DNA of 64,000 bases, taken from assembly GCA_009841635.1 (NCBI GenBank), contig VXLJ01000010.1, positions 1-64,000 on the forward strand, in the 5' to 3' direction. Each line of letters begins with the position of its first letter. Position 1 is the first letter of the stretch. Below the pieces are notes generated by a model. It saw only the letters and a program-made list of their open reading frames with translations. It searched no databases and was not told the DNA's origin. The position numbers were made by a program, and so were the translations under genes. Positions 11,133 to 20,363 of the stretch are shown in pieces. This DNA comes from Gammaproteobacteria bacterium. Lineage in GTDB: Bacteria > Pseudomonadota > Gammaproteobacteria > Pseudomonadales > Azotimanducaceae.

Positions 11133-12806
11133 ATGCTCGCATATTTGACTGTGCGTGATTTCGCATTGGTAGACGACCTCGAATTACGTTTCGTTGACGG
11201 TCTTACAGTTATTACAGGTGAGTCCGGAGCTGGTAAGTCTATATTGCTAGAAGCCCTGGGCATGGTGCTTGGACAACGTGCTTCGAGGTCTCACATCCGG
11301 CCTGATGCTAGCCAGAGTGAGGTGTGTGCAGAGTTCGATCTAGAACTTGCCGAACCCGCTCGCCAACTGCTCGCTGAGCACGACTTGCTCGACCAAGATG
11401 AACCGACGCGTTGCTTGGTAAGGCGTGTGGCAGGCGCGGACGGACGGTCACGAGCTTGGATCAATGGTTCTGGCGTCAATATCGGCGTGCTTCGTGAACT
11501 TTGCGCAGTCATGGTCGCCATCCATGATCAATTTGCACAACAGCAGCTACTTCACGCAGGCACACAACTTGCATGGTTTGACGATTTTGTCGGGTGCCAT
11601 GCCATGTTGGATACTGTTAAGGCTCAATATCAAGCTTGGCGGGCGAAGGAACGGCATTTCGAAGCGATTCAAAAACGATCTGAAGAAGCGAAAGCACGCC
11701 GCGAGTTGTTGCAGTATCAAGTCGATGAACTCAATGAGCTCAATCTCGCGCAAGGTGAATTCGAGGAGCTCACGGCTCGCTTCAAACGCTTGAACCACGC
11801 ACACGAAATCATGGCCATCATCGGGCAGTCCATTGAAGCGTTGGAACAACAGCACGTGACTGGTCTTGGCCGGGCGCGAACAGATCTTGAACGGATTGAG
11901 GACACCTCACCTCAGCTTGTTGCTGCGCTAGAGCTGCTAGAAAGTGCGGAAGTCAGCGTCGACGAATGCCTGCGCCAATTGCGTGCGTATGCAGACGCCT
12001 TATCGCTCGATGAGGGTCTGAGCGAAGTCGGCGCGCGTCTCGATCGCGTTCATGAGCTCGCGAGAAAACATCGGGTCGCGTCCGCTGATTTGACCGCTAA
12101 GGCGCACGAGCTGGGTCAAGAATTGGCTTCTTTGATTGCATTTGACGAGGACTTGCCCAGCATTCGCGAAGCTGCGACTGCGGCTCGCGACACGTTTTAC
12201 AAAAACGCTAAACAACTGTCTAAAGCAAGACTGGACGCTGTCAAACCGTTTTCTACAGAAGTCGAAGCAACGTTGGCCAATCTCGGCATGGCACAAGCGC
12301 AATTCGGTGTTGAGTTTTCTGAATCCCTAGGTGAGCGCGGACTCGAGTCGATTGACTTTACCGTAAGCGCGAATTCAAAATACGCACCTGGACCGTTGAA
12401 GGATATAGCGTCCGGCGGTGAGTTGTCGCGCATTAGCTTGGCAATATTGGCCGTAGTGGCATCACACTCGCGGCTGCCTTGCCTCGTGCTTGACGAAGCG
12501 GATATAGGCGTAGGCGGAACCACTGCCGATGACATTGGACGGATGTTGCGACGTTTAGCTACTAACACGCAGGTCGTCTGCGTCACACATGCGCCGCAAG
12601 TCGCCGCATTGGGCGACTCGCATTTACGCGTGCTCAAAACACCAACGCAAGATATCGCAGCACATGAAGTGGTCGGCTCGGATCGCGTTGAAGAAATCGC
12701 TCGCATGGTGGCCGGACAAGAGATCAATGCAGAATCTCGCAAATACGCCACCGTGTTGTTGGATGAAGCTCTAAAACCGGCGTATACGAAGGTTCCGTCA
12801 CCATGA
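11133..12806 (+). CDS. recN: DNA repair protein RecN
   Basis: SMC-like ATPase used in double-strand-break repair. It has 557 residues: Walker A GESGAGKS at 29-36, two coiled-coil arms (about 155-370), ABC signature ASGGELSR near residue 430 and Walker B CLVLDEADIGVGG near 453. The stop overlaps the bamE ATG as ATGA. recN next to bamE is a conserved gammaproteobacterial arrangement. No LexA box is recognisable in the short upstream gap. Confidence 0.97.
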   Translation: MLAYLTVRDFALVDDLELRFVDGLTVITGESGAGKSILLEALGMVLGQRASRSHIRPDASQSEVCAEFDLELAEPARQLLAEHDLLDQDEPTRCLVRRVAGADGRSRAWINGSGVNIGVLRELCAVMVAIHDQFAQQQLLHAGTQLAWFDDFVGCHAMLDTVKAQYQAWRAKERHFEAIQKRSEEAKARRELLQYQVDELNELNLAQGEFEELTARFKRLNHAHEIMAIIGQSIEALEQQHVTGLGRARTDLERIEDTSPQLVAALELLESAEVSVDECLRQLRAYADALSLDEGLSEVGARLDRVHELARKHRVASADLTAKAHELGQELASLIAFDEDLPSIREAATAARDTFYKNAKQLSKARLDAVKPFSTEVEATLANLGMAQAQFGVEFSESLGERGLESIDFTVSANSKYAPGPLKDIASGGELSRISLAILAVVASHSRLPCLVLDEADIGVGGTTADDIGRMLRRLATNTQVVCVTHAPQVAALGDSHLRVLKTPTQDIAAHEVVGSDRVEEIARMVAGQEINAESRKYATVLLDEALKPAYTKVPSP

Positions 12807-13171
12807 AATTCGCTTGGCGCACAACCATATGTGTGTGTTTGTTCTCGCTCGTTGGGTGTAGCGATGGCTTGTTGCATCGTGTGGACAAACAACAAGGCAA
12901 CCTGCTTACCCAAGATATGGTTGCCCAGCTTAAACCTGGTATGGATCATGAACAAGTGCTGTTCATTCTCGGACAACCGGTTCTAAGAAACTCGTTCGAC
13001 ACCAATCGTTGGGACTATGTATATACCTTTGCACCGCGAAGTCGGCGACCTGAAAAACGGCTCCTCACGCTGTATTTCAAAGATGGCAAGTTAAATCGAC
13101 TTGAGAGCAACAACCGAGAATTTCTACCTGCGAATCCCGAAGGCGAAGCAGAAGTAGCTGAGCGTCGCTAA
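12803..13171 (+). CDS. bamE: Outer-membrane assembly lipoprotein BamE (SmpA/OmlA)
   Basis: Small lipoprotein of the BAM complex that inserts beta-barrel proteins in the outer membrane. The 122 residues begin with a signal peptide and lipobox LVGC (lipidated C19). The family core follows: QGNLLTQDMVAQLKPGM, then GQPVLRNSFDTNRWDYVYTF and LTLYFKDGKL. Translation is probably coupled to recN through the ATGA overlap. The last 15 residues are acidic and specific to this protein. Confidence 0.95.
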   Translation: MKFAWRTTICVCLFSLVGCSDGLLHRVDKQQGNLLTQDMVAQLKPGMDHEQVLFILGQPVLRNSFDTNRWDYVYTFAPRSRRPEKRLLTLYFKDGKLNRLESNNREFLPANPEGEAEVAERR

Positions 13172-13249
13172 GCTGAGCTTCGCGATGTCTCGCGGCGCCA
13201 CACTCTATTCTCGCAAACCAAAGTTCCCATTACGGCTTGGAGGTCGCTT

Positions 13250-14464
13250 ATGACTGACTCTCGACCACGCATGTTCGATGGCTTAAAAGTCGTCGACGCC
13301 GGTTCGTGGGTAGCAGGTCCAGTTGCTGCAACCATCTTGGCTGATTACGGCGCGCAGGTCATCAAGATTGAAATGCCAACCGGCGATCCATTTCGCCGAC
13401 TAGCACAGGGGCCTGGCACCCCTGATGCCGATATTGATTACGCTTGGGCTCAAGATGCACGGAATAAAAGGTCCATTGCTCTAAACCTCAAGACGCCGCA
13501 AGGTATCGAGGTTTTAAAGAAACTTGTCGCCGAATGCGATATATATGTCACGAACTACCCGCTTGCGATGCGGCGCAAACTCGGTTTGACTTACGAGGAG
13601 CTAAAACCCCTCAACCAGCGCATGATTTATGCGTCGCTCACGGCATACGGCGAACAAGGACCGGAAAAAGATCGAGAAGGGTTCGATCTCATCGCATACT
13701 GGTCCAGAACAGGTCTTATGGATTTGGTGCGCCAAGCCGATGCTAAACCCGCACTTAGCATCCCTGGCATGGGCGACCACCCAACTGCTGTCGCACTCTA
13801 TGCAGCCATTGTCTCAGCGCTTTACCAACGAGAACGTACTGGCGAAGGGAGCCTCGTCCATACATCTCTCATCGCCAACGGCACATGGGCAGCGTCATGC
13901 ATCGCGGCGGCAAAATTCGCGGACGGAAGCGACTTTTCGAACTATCCCAGCCTGACTGCTAAGTACTTCACTCGTGAGCTATACCAAACACGAGACCATC
14001 GCTGGTTGCAATTCACGATGGTTCGAACACCTGAAGAGATAAGCACATTCTTTCGCGTACTTGACGCCAGCTATCTCCTTGACGAACCGCAGTTTCAAAC
14101 GACGCGCGGGCGTATCGAATCAGGCGCTGCCCTCGCCAACGCCATTCAACCCATACTTGCGCAGCGCGATGCGAACGAGTGGATCGCGGAGTTCAAGGCG
14201 GCCGGCGTGCCCGTGTCCATGGTCGGGTCTATTCATGACTTGCCTGACGATCCGCAATTGATTGCGAATGGCATCTTGCGTGAACCGGACGAGGCCATTG
14301 GCAGCGACTATGTGATAAATCACCCTGTGAATGTCGAAGCAAGCGGTCGTGCGCCAATAAAACGAGCGCCTGATGTTGGCGAGCATAGCGACGCCATTCT
14401 GATGGAGTTAGGTTATGAGCAAGCTGATATTGACCGGTTCCGAGCGTCTGATGTGATTGCCTAG
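13250..14464 (+). CDS. CaiB/BaiF family (class III) CoA-transferase
   Basis: Family III enzymes move CoA between carboxylic acids through an aspartyl-CoA mixed anhydride. The 404 residues are full length: N-terminal Rossmann part (VVDAGSWVAGPVAATILADYGAQVIKIE), then the family motif around the presumed catalytic Asp in EGFDLIAYWSRTG, and a C-terminal dimer-interlocking segment ending near VGEHSDAIL. GGAGG lies 7 nt before the ATG. The substrate cannot be read from sequence. It sits between bamE and rnfH, where gammaproteobacteria usually have no gene, so it is an insertion into a conserved neighbourhood. Confidence 0.88.
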   Translation: MTDSRPRMFDGLKVVDAGSWVAGPVAATILADYGAQVIKIEMPTGDPFRRLAQGPGTPDADIDYAWAQDARNKRSIALNLKTPQGIEVLKKLVAECDIYVTNYPLAMRRKLGLTYEELKPLNQRMIYASLTAYGEQGPEKDREGFDLIAYWSRTGLMDLVRQADAKPALSIPGMGDHPTAVALYAAIVSALYQRERTGEGSLVHTSLIANGTWAASCIAAAKFADGSDFSNYPSLTAKYFTRELYQTRDHRWLQFTMVRTPEEISTFFRVLDASYLLDEPQFQTTRGRIESGAALANAIQPILAQRDANEWIAEFKAAGVPVSMVGSIHDLPDDPQLIANGILREPDEAIGSDYVINHPVNVEASGRAPIKRAPDVGEHSDAILMELGYEQADIDRFRASDVIA

Positions 14465-14509
14465 TCAGGCAAGCCACTCGTTCGGCCTGCTCACTGAATC
14501 AAGTCAACA

Positions 14510-14791
14510 CTAGGAACGCTGAGCTTCGGCTTTGCGCCTTCTCGCCTCCATCGGATCTACCGGCAACGGTCGCAATAGTTCAAGACGATCGCCATCGCGC
14601 AAAACATATGTTGGCGGCACTTCCTTACCCCACACTGCCAAACCAACGAAATCTAAATCCTCTACCCACATGAACGGCTCAGCATTGCGCGCCATCTCCG
14701 CTGCATCCGCAGCAGTCACACCCGTTGCTAGTTCAAGCTCAACCGCCCAGCTACGATGCGGCCGAGCGTACACGACTTCAATCTTGTTCAC
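14510..14791 (-). CDS. rnfH: RnfH family ubiquitin-like protein (RatB)
   Basis: Small beta-grasp (ubiquitin-like) protein of unknown biochemical role, conserved beside ratA. From the GTG at 14791 it has 93 residues beginning VNKIEVVYARPHRSW, which aligns with the family start; a longer frame from 14836 adds 15 atypical residues and overlaps ratA deeply. Seen: EDLDFVGLAVWGKEVPPTYVLRDGDRLELLRPL, the characteristic C-terminal strand region, then a basic tail. It overlaps the ratA stop by 14 nt. Confidence 0.88.
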   Translation of the reverse strand: MNKIEVVYARPHRSWAVELELATGVTAADAAEMARNAEPFMWVEDLDFVGLAVWGKEVPPTYVLRDGDRLELLRPLPVDPMEARRRKAEAQRS

Positions 14792-15209
14792 GCCGGCGTC
14801 TGACTTCCTTAATGAATGCATCCACGGTGCGGGCAATGCCGCGCTTCAAAAGCGTGCTCGAAAAAACCTGGATTAGTTCCGTCGCGAAGTCGCAGTCAAG
14901 GTCCAGCGTGACGCGACAACCCTCCCCGTAATCTTGAAAACGCCAAGTGCCTTGAAGCTCGATGAACGGACCTTGCACAAGTTCGACCGCAAGACTTCGG
15001 TTTGACTTGGGTGTGTTACGTGTAATCAGTTCTTTTTGTATACCTAGTGCAACCAAATTCAGGCGCGCGTCATAGGTCGTACAGGTTCGATTGAACACTG
15101 TCGAACATTCACACCCCGGCAAAAATTCGTGGTAACGTGCCACATCGTTCACAACTTCAAATGTTTGTTCGACCGTATATGGCACGATCACGCTATGTTC
15201 GATACGCAG
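14778..15209 (-). CDS. ratA: RatA/Coq10-type START-domain protein
   Basis: Lipid-binding START-like fold related to Coq10; RatA in E. coli has been linked to inhibition of ribosomal subunit joining. The first canonical start (GTG, 15191) gives 137 residues but clips the first strand. Six codons upstream is CTG, preceded by GGAG at 5 nt, giving xRIEHSVIVPYTVEQTF, which restores the N-terminus of known RatA proteins. I therefore annotate a CTG start at 15209 (143 residues). Core motifs: NDVARYHEFLPGC and LVQGPFIELQGTWRF. The gene pair ratA//smpB is normally adjacent; here a symporter separates them. Confidence 0.85.
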   Translation of the reverse strand: MRIEHSVIVPYTVEQTFEVVNDVARYHEFLPGCECSTVFNRTCTTYDARLNLVALGIQKELITRNTPKSNRSLAVELVQGPFIELQGTWRFQDYGEGCRVTLDLDCDFATELIQVFSSTLLKRGIARTVDAFIKEVRRRREQD

Positions 15210-15255
15210 CTTGACTCCGCCAGATTGTAAATTGGGTTATTGCTTGCTGCAAGGT

Positions 15256-16632
15256 TTAAAAACCGAAGATTTCGCGTGCCAATTCCACAACAAACACCAC
15301 CAACACAGCCAATGGCGTTACGACGCCAACTATGACGCGCCACGCTTGTTGGCGTTGCTTGGTTACCAATCCCAGTTCCTCATTGACGATAGTTGAGGGT
15401 AAAACCCAGGCAACGAAAAGCGCAATTAGCAAACCGCCAAGCGGTAGCAGTACGAGTTGAGAGACCTTGTCAAATACGTCAAAGAACGTCCAGTCGAAGA
15501 ATAACTTCACATCTGACCACACATTGAACGACAGCACGCTTCCCATGCCGAGCAACCAACAAACGACGCCAACACCGATAGCGATCTTGGCTCTAGTGGC
15601 CTTTATTCGTTCGCTTACATACGCAACCACAGGTTCGGATATGGAAATCGCCGAAGTCAATGCGGCAAGCGCGACTAGAAGAAAAAACAAACCACCGAAG
15701 AAAGCCCCGCCAGGCAAGCTGCCAAATGCGATTGGCACTGTTTGAAAAAGCAATCCAACAGAAGAGTCAGGCGGCAACCCTTCAGCAAATACGATGGCGA
15801 AAATCGCAAGTCCTGCCATCAACGCCAACAGGGTGTCAAGAAACGCGATCGTGAACGTCGTTTGAACCACCGATACGTTTTGCGGCACATATGCGCCGTA
15901 AGCCATGATCGCCCCCATACCGAGCGACAACGTAAAAAACGCGTGGCCTAAGGCAATGACCACGGCCTGTGCATTAAGCGAACTGAAATCAGGTGTAAAT
16001 AAGAACTTCGCGCTCTCCGCCATACCACCCGTATGAACACCATAGCCAATTAACACAATCAATAGCACAAACACCGCCGGCATGGAATAGCGGACGCATA
16101 GCTCCAAGCCTCTGGTTACACCCCGCGCCACAAAAAAGATCGTGATGACCATAAATAGCGTGAAGAAGAGCGTCACCTGCAAAGGGCTAGCAAGAAACTC
16201 AGAAAACGCCGAGCCAACGCTCTCAGCGCTGGCACCCGTGAATTCACCGCTGAACAGGCGCAGTACGTAGTAACACACCCAACCAGCAATGACCGCATAG
16301 AACGACAGGATAACGAAGCCGGTAACAACGCCCATATAGCCAATAGCCGACCACCCAGCCGGTTTGTTGTGGGTTTTGCACAAGTTCAACAACGATTGAA
16401 TAGGGCTCGCTCGACCCAATTTGCCGAGCATGATTTCGCTGATCATGACCGGCACGCCGATGACGGCAATGCAAATCAGATACACGAGTACAAACGCGCC
16501 ACCACCGTTTTCGCCTGCGATATAGGGAAATTTCCAAATATTCCCTAAGCCAACCGCAGAACCTGCTGCAGCCAAAACGAAAATAAATGAGCTTGACCAC
16601 ATATCTGAGCGCTCAGTTGTTAATTCGCTCAT
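15256..16632 (-). CDS. Sodium-dependent transporter, NSS/SNF (LeuT) family
   Basis: Inner-membrane Na+-coupled symporter for amino acids or related small molecules. From the ATG at 16632 it has 458 residues; AAAGG lies 9 nt upstream of this ATG but abuts the earlier ATG at 16641. TM1 carries the family motif AAAGSAVGLGNIWKFPY followed by ENGGGAFVLVYL. About 11-12 hydrophobic segments are visible. Bacterial members lack long termini, as here. The substrate is not predictable. It lies between ratA and smpB and reads towards ratA with a 46-nt gap. Confidence 0.9.
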   Translation of the reverse strand: MSELTTERSDMWSSSFIFVLAAAGSAVGLGNIWKFPYIAGENGGGAFVLVYLICIAVIGVPVMISEIMLGKLGRASPIQSLLNLCKTHNKPAGWSAIGYMGVVTGFVILSFYAVIAGWVCYYVLRLFSGEFTGASAESVGSAFSEFLASPLQVTLFFTLFMVITIFFVARGVTRGLELCVRYSMPAVFVLLIVLIGYGVHTGGMAESAKFLFTPDFSSLNAQAVVIALGHAFFTLSLGMGAIMAYGAYVPQNVSVVQTTFTIAFLDTLLALMAGLAIFAIVFAEGLPPDSSVGLLFQTVPIAFGSLPGGAFFGGLFFLLVALAALTSAISISEPVVAYVSERIKATRAKIAIGVGVVCWLLGMGSVLSFNVWSDVKLFFDWTFFDVFDKVSQLVLLPLGGLLIALFVAWVLPSTIVNEELGLVTKQRQQAWRVIVGVVTPLAVLVVFVVELAREIFGF

Positions 16633-16730
16633 GCAAGACATCCTTTGCGTGGCAAGTACATAAGGTATTTAGTTTACGACCAAACGATCTAATCGTTTCA
16701 TACCATTGAAATCCGCTTAAGGACTCCAAC

Positions 16731-17207
16731 GTGCCGAAACCCACAACTAAAGGGCGAACGATTGCGCGTAATCGCCGCGCGCGGTTCAACTTTAGTTTGG
16801 AAAAGACATTCCAAGCTGGCGTAGTGCTTGAAGGCTGGGAGCTGAAAAGCATTCGCGCTGGAAAAGTTCAGCTCGTCGACTCTTACGTCATCGTCCGCGA
16901 TGCCGAAGCGTTCCTGTTGGGTACGCAAATCAGTCCATTGCCTAGCACTTCTACCCATTCGATCGCCGTGCCTGATCGGACTCGCAAGTTGCTGTTGAAT
17001 CGACGTGAAATACGCGAGATCAGCGGAGCGCTACAAACGAAAGGAAAAAGCTGCGTAGCGACTTCGCTGTATTGGCGCGATCAGCTTGTCAAGTGTGAAA
17101 TTGCATTGGCAACTGGCAAACGTGCATATGACAAACGCAAGACGATTCGAGAGCGTGAATGGAACCGTGAAAAAGATCGCTTGCGGAAACAAGCATTCAA
17201 CGATTAA
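16731..17207 (+). CDS. smpB: SsrA-binding protein SmpB
   Basis: Binds tmRNA and positions it in stalled ribosomes for trans-translation; its partner ssrA is in this window at 30584-30939. The start is GTG with AAGGA about 8 nt upstream. The 158 residues show the OB-fold core (RNRRARFNFSLEKTFQAGVVLEGWELKSIRAGKVQLVDSYV split over residues 13-53) and the basic C-terminal tail (KRKTIREREWNREKDRLRK) that becomes helical in the decoding centre. It overlaps the convergent next gene by 11 nt. Confidence 0.97.
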   Translation: MPKPTTKGRTIARNRRARFNFSLEKTFQAGVVLEGWELKSIRAGKVQLVDSYVIVRDAEAFLLGTQISPLPSTSTHSIAVPDRTRKLLLNRREIREISGALQTKGKSCVATSLYWRDQLVKCEIALATGKRAYDKRKTIREREWNREKDRLRKQAFND

Positions 17208-17775
17208 CGGCGATAGCCGCTAGCAATTCTTGGCGATTACCAGGAAAGACGACCACACGTTCGCAATGGAGGCGCGGAAAAGCCCTTTCGAAATCGGCTA
17301 GTGATTTCGGAAAGCGCGCCATGTAGTTTTCGTCTTCCATGCGCTCAAACGAATCAGTGGAAACTAGCTTGTAGGGTATGTAAGGCATCGTCACACGGAC
17401 GTTGTTGGCGACGAAACCATGCACTAGCGAATCTTCTGTCAGATAGTTATCAAGTTCTGCTGCGAATTGCATCAGCGCGCCATCGTGCATCAAATTCAAA
17501 TAATCCCATAAGAAGCAAATATCGAACGTCACACCTTCTGGGACGATTTGGGGTAAGACCTCGGGGGAGTGCCCGTCCCAGTTGGCACGGAAATGCCCAG
17601 CAATATCCGCAAAAAAGAATCGACAAGGACGATGAGCGGACAGGGTATTAATGGTTTGGCCGACGCCCACACCAAGATCCAGCACTTTTAATTCCTTGCG
17701 ATTGCGCGTGTGCGCAAAAATCATTGGTAAAAGTGTGCTAGTGATCCGTTCCGGGCTGTTTATCGACGGACTCAC
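17197..17775 (-). CDS. SAM-dependent methyltransferase-like protein, function unknown
   Basis: The 192-residue protein has a methyltransferase motif I, KVLDLGVGVGQT (about 29-40), and a following acidic strand (FADI), consistent with a class I Rossmann fold binding S-adenosylmethionine. The rest (FDICFLWDYLNLM, then a C-terminal part with VVVFPGNRQELLAAI) is not one I can assign to a named family. The start is GTG. It converges on smpB with an 11-nt overlap, and a bactofilin follows on the same strand 45 nt upstream. Substrate unknown; catalytic activity is inference from motif I only. Confidence 0.6.
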   Translation of the reverse strand: MSPSINSPERITSTLLPMIFAHTRNRKELKVLDLGVGVGQTINTLSAHRPCRFFFADIAGHFRANWDGHSPEVLPQIVPEGVTFDICFLWDYLNLMHDGALMQFAAELDNYLTEDSLVHGFVANNVRVTMPYIPYKLVSTDSFERMEDENYMARFPKSLADFERAFPRLHCERVVVFPGNRQELLAAIAVNR

Positions 17776-17820
17776 ATTGGCGCGATCACAACCGCCGCTG
17801 CGCGCTAGTTAAAACGATGG

Positions 17821-18357
17821 CTAAGAGTTGGCTGAGGGCGTTGATTCGGCCGAACGTGGCGCCGCAGGTTGCTGGGGCGGACTTTGCGATTTTGAACCTG
17901 CTCCTTGCCGAGCTTCACCTGCCGGCCCAGTGGGGCGCTGTTTGGACGGTTGCGACGCTTGGGTAGCTTGCATATCCACACTGCCTTTAAAGTGAGCGCC
18001 GTCCTCAAGGCTTACCCGCTTGGCTTTCACGTTGCTCGTCACAGTACTGTCTTTGCGGATGATCACAAGCTCTTCTGCCACCACGTCACCTTCAACGTGA
18101 CCGCAGATTTCCACATTTTTTGCAGTAATGGTTGCTTGCGCTACGCCAGTCCTAGCTATCGTCGCAACGTGGTTCTTCAGCAATATCGATCCGCTTAAAG
18201 TACCCCGAATCTCAACGTCGCCATTGCCTGTAATGTCGCCGGTTATTACGACATCCTTCCCGATAATCGTTCGACCTTCTGCACCGGCCGGTTGCGGCCG
18301 CATAGGTGGTTGATTGGTGGGTTGCTCAGGGGTTGCCAACGCTTCGTTCTCCCGCAC
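17821..18357 (-). CDS. Bactofilin (polymer-forming cytoskeletal protein)
   Basis: Bactofilins self-assemble into filaments without nucleotide and scaffold cell-envelope enzymes. The 178-residue protein has a disordered Pro/Gln-rich N-terminus (1-28), a right-handed beta-helical DUF583 core (about 29-130) with repeating short strands (TIIGKDVVITGDITGNGDVEI and DVVAEELVIIRKDSTVTSNV are parts of it), and a disordered C-terminal tail rich in Pro, Gln, Ser and Ala. The start is GTG. It is divergent from the ABC exporter. No peptidoglycan M23 peptidase gene, a common bactofilin partner, is adjacent. Confidence 0.9.
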   Translation of the reverse strand: MRENEALATPEQPTNQPPMRPQPAGAEGRTIIGKDVVITGDITGNGDVEIRGTLSGSILLKNHVATIARTGVAQATITAKNVEICGHVEGDVVAEELVIIRKDSTVTSNVKAKRVSLEDGAHFKGSVDMQATQASQPSKQRPTGPAGEARQGAGSKSQSPPQQPAAPRSAESTPSANS

Positions 18358-18518
18358 TAGCTCTCATGGCGTCATGGATGGCGTTTGCGCCACACATAAC
18401 GACCGTTTCACCGCTCAGTAAACGACAGCTCAATCGGCTTGATACAGTCCGCCGCTGTTATCGGTAAAACGTGACTTTAAAACTATCATATATTCTATTG
18501 AGAGCATGAGACAACTGC

Positions 18519-20363
18519 ATGGCTAGTTGGTCGATCGGCTCCTTCAGCATGCTTGCCCCGCGTGACTGGCAAGCGCTAAAGATGCTGTTGCCGTTCGTAT
18601 TCGAGTTCAAGTATCGATTTGCGTTCTGTTTGCTCTGCCTTGTCCTCATCCAAATTGCCAATCTCGCAAATCCATATTTACTCGGCGCGCTCGTTGACCA
18701 TTTCGCCGTTTCCGGCGCAAGCGATATAGCGGTTATCGCGACCATTCCAGTCACGCTGCTGCTGATTTATGTTTTTACTCGCTTTGCCGGATTAGCACTC
18801 TCAGAAATACAAAACGCGGTGTTTGGCACCGTGACCGTGCGCGGCACACGGCGCTTATCGCTGGTCTTGCTCACGCATTTGCACGGCTTAGATCTGGAGT
18901 ATCACCTTTCACGCAAAACGGGCGGCTTATCACGTGACATGGATCGTGGCATAGGGGCATTGACCGGCCTGATCCGCTTATTTACGTTTTCGTTGTTCGG
19001 CATGTTCATGTCGATTGCTGGTGTCGTCGGCGTGTTCATCGCTTTCTTCGGCTGGAGCTACGCCGCAATTTCCGTGGTCTGCGCGGTGATCTATGCCATC
19101 TACACCGTAAAAGTAACGGCATGGCGCACGCCCATCATTCGTCGTTCCAATGAAGCGCACTCACGCGCACATACGCGGGCTATTGATTCCTTAATCAATC
19201 ACGAGAACGTCAAGTACTTCGGCAACGAACGTGCTGAAACCTCGCTATACGACCAGCAATTAACGATTTGGGAACGCGCCCGCGCGCGCAATCGTTATTC
19301 CCTCGCCGCACTCAACATCGGGCAAGCGTTCGTCGTGCAATTTGGGTTACTGTTCATGCTCGGACTAGCGTGTTACGGCGTGGTGCAAGGCGAGTACACG
19401 CCGGGCCAATTGGTCATGTTGAATGGCTATGCATTGCAGGTATTCGGACCGCTCGGCGCACTGGGCTCTATCTATCGTCAGCTGAAGCAGGCCTTCACAG
19501 ACGTAGAAGCCATGCTTGATATCCTCGATACACAACCGTCCGTATCGTCACATGAAAACGCCCCACTCTTGCCTGAAGGCGACGGTCCTATTGAGTTTCG
19601 CAATGTGCACTTCTTTTACAAGCCCGATCGGCCGATTCTCAAAGGTGTGTCGTTCACCGTCAATCCTGGTGAAAAAGTCGCATTGGTAGGGCCTAGTGGT
19701 GGCGGCAAGTCAACGATCGCGCGCCTGCTGTTTCGGTTTTATGACATTCACGCTGGCAGCATCAGTGTCAACGGCATCGACATTCGAGAACTGAATCTTG
19801 ACTCGTTACGGGCACGAATCGGCGTCGTCCCGCAAGACACCACCCTGTTCAACGACACGCTCGCTCAAAACATTCAATACGGCCTGCTCAGCGCGACGCA
19901 AGACGACCTGCGCGCAGCTGCACATATGGCTCATTTGGATAGTCTTATCGATATGTTGCCGGACGGCATGGAAACCGTCGTAGGCGAACGGGGTTTGAAG
20001 TTGTCTGGCGGTGAAAAGCAACGGGTTGCTATCGCACGCACGATGCTCAAACGACCCACATTTCTTGTATTTGATGAGGCAACATCTTCCCTAGATTCAG
20101 CTACAGAAGCTTCGATCATGCACGCGATTACAGAAGTATCAGAGGGTCATACAACACTCATGATCGCTCACCGCTTGAGCACCGTGATCGATGCCGACCG
20201 AATCTTGGTACTCGCGCAGGGTGAAATATGCGAAAGTGGTAGCCACGACGAATTACTCGCCCAACACGGCCACTATGAACAGCTGTGGAAGTTACAGCAC
20301 CGCGAAATAGATCACGAGACGTTTCAGCGCGAAGCCAACCGGCGCTTTAGCCACGCCCAGTAA
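18519..20363 (+). CDS. Atm1-type ABC exporter (half-transporter, permease plus ATPase)
   Basis: The 614-residue half-transporter has an N-terminal six-helix domain (about 20-320) and a nucleotide-binding domain (about 355-595). Seen: Walker [10 protein letters not shown] near 390, signature LSGGEKQR near 493, Walker [13 protein letters not shown] near 513, and H-loop AHRLST. The membrane domain contains [14 protein letters not shown] and the [16 protein letters not shown] segment typical of the Atm1/HMT1 subfamily, which exports glutathione-linked metal or sulfur species. The exact substrate is inferred only from subfamily. It ends 17 nt inside the convergent SDR gene. Confidence 0.88.
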   Translation: MASWSIGSFSMLAPRDWQALKMLLPFVFEFKYRFAFCLLCLVLIQIANLANPYLLGALVDHFAVSGASDIAVIATIPVTLLLIYVFTRFAGLALSEIQNAVFGTVTVRGTRRLSLVLLTHLHGLDLEYHLSRKTGGLSRDMDRGIGALTGLIRLFTFSLFGMFMSIAGVVGVFIAFFGWSYAAISVVCAVIYAIYTVKVTAWRTPIIRRSNEAHSRAHTRAIDSLINHENVKYFGNERAETSLYDQQLTIWERARARNRYSLAALNIGQAFVVQFGLLFMLGLACYGVVQGEYTPGQLVMLNGYALQVFGPLGALGSIYRQLKQAFTDVEAMLDILDTQPSVSSHENAPLLPEGDGPIEFRNVHFFYKPDRPILKGVSFTVNPGEKVALVGPSGGGKSTIARLLFRFYDIHAGSISVNGIDIRELNLDSLRARIGVVPQDTTLFNDTLAQNIQYGLLSATQDDLRAAAHMAHLDSLIDMLPDGMETVVGERGLKLSGGEKQRVAIARTMLKRPTFLVFDEATSSLDSATEASIMHAITEVSEGHTTLMIAHRLSTVIDADRILVLAQGEICESGSHDELLAQHGHYEQLWKLQHREIDHETFQREANRRFSHAQ

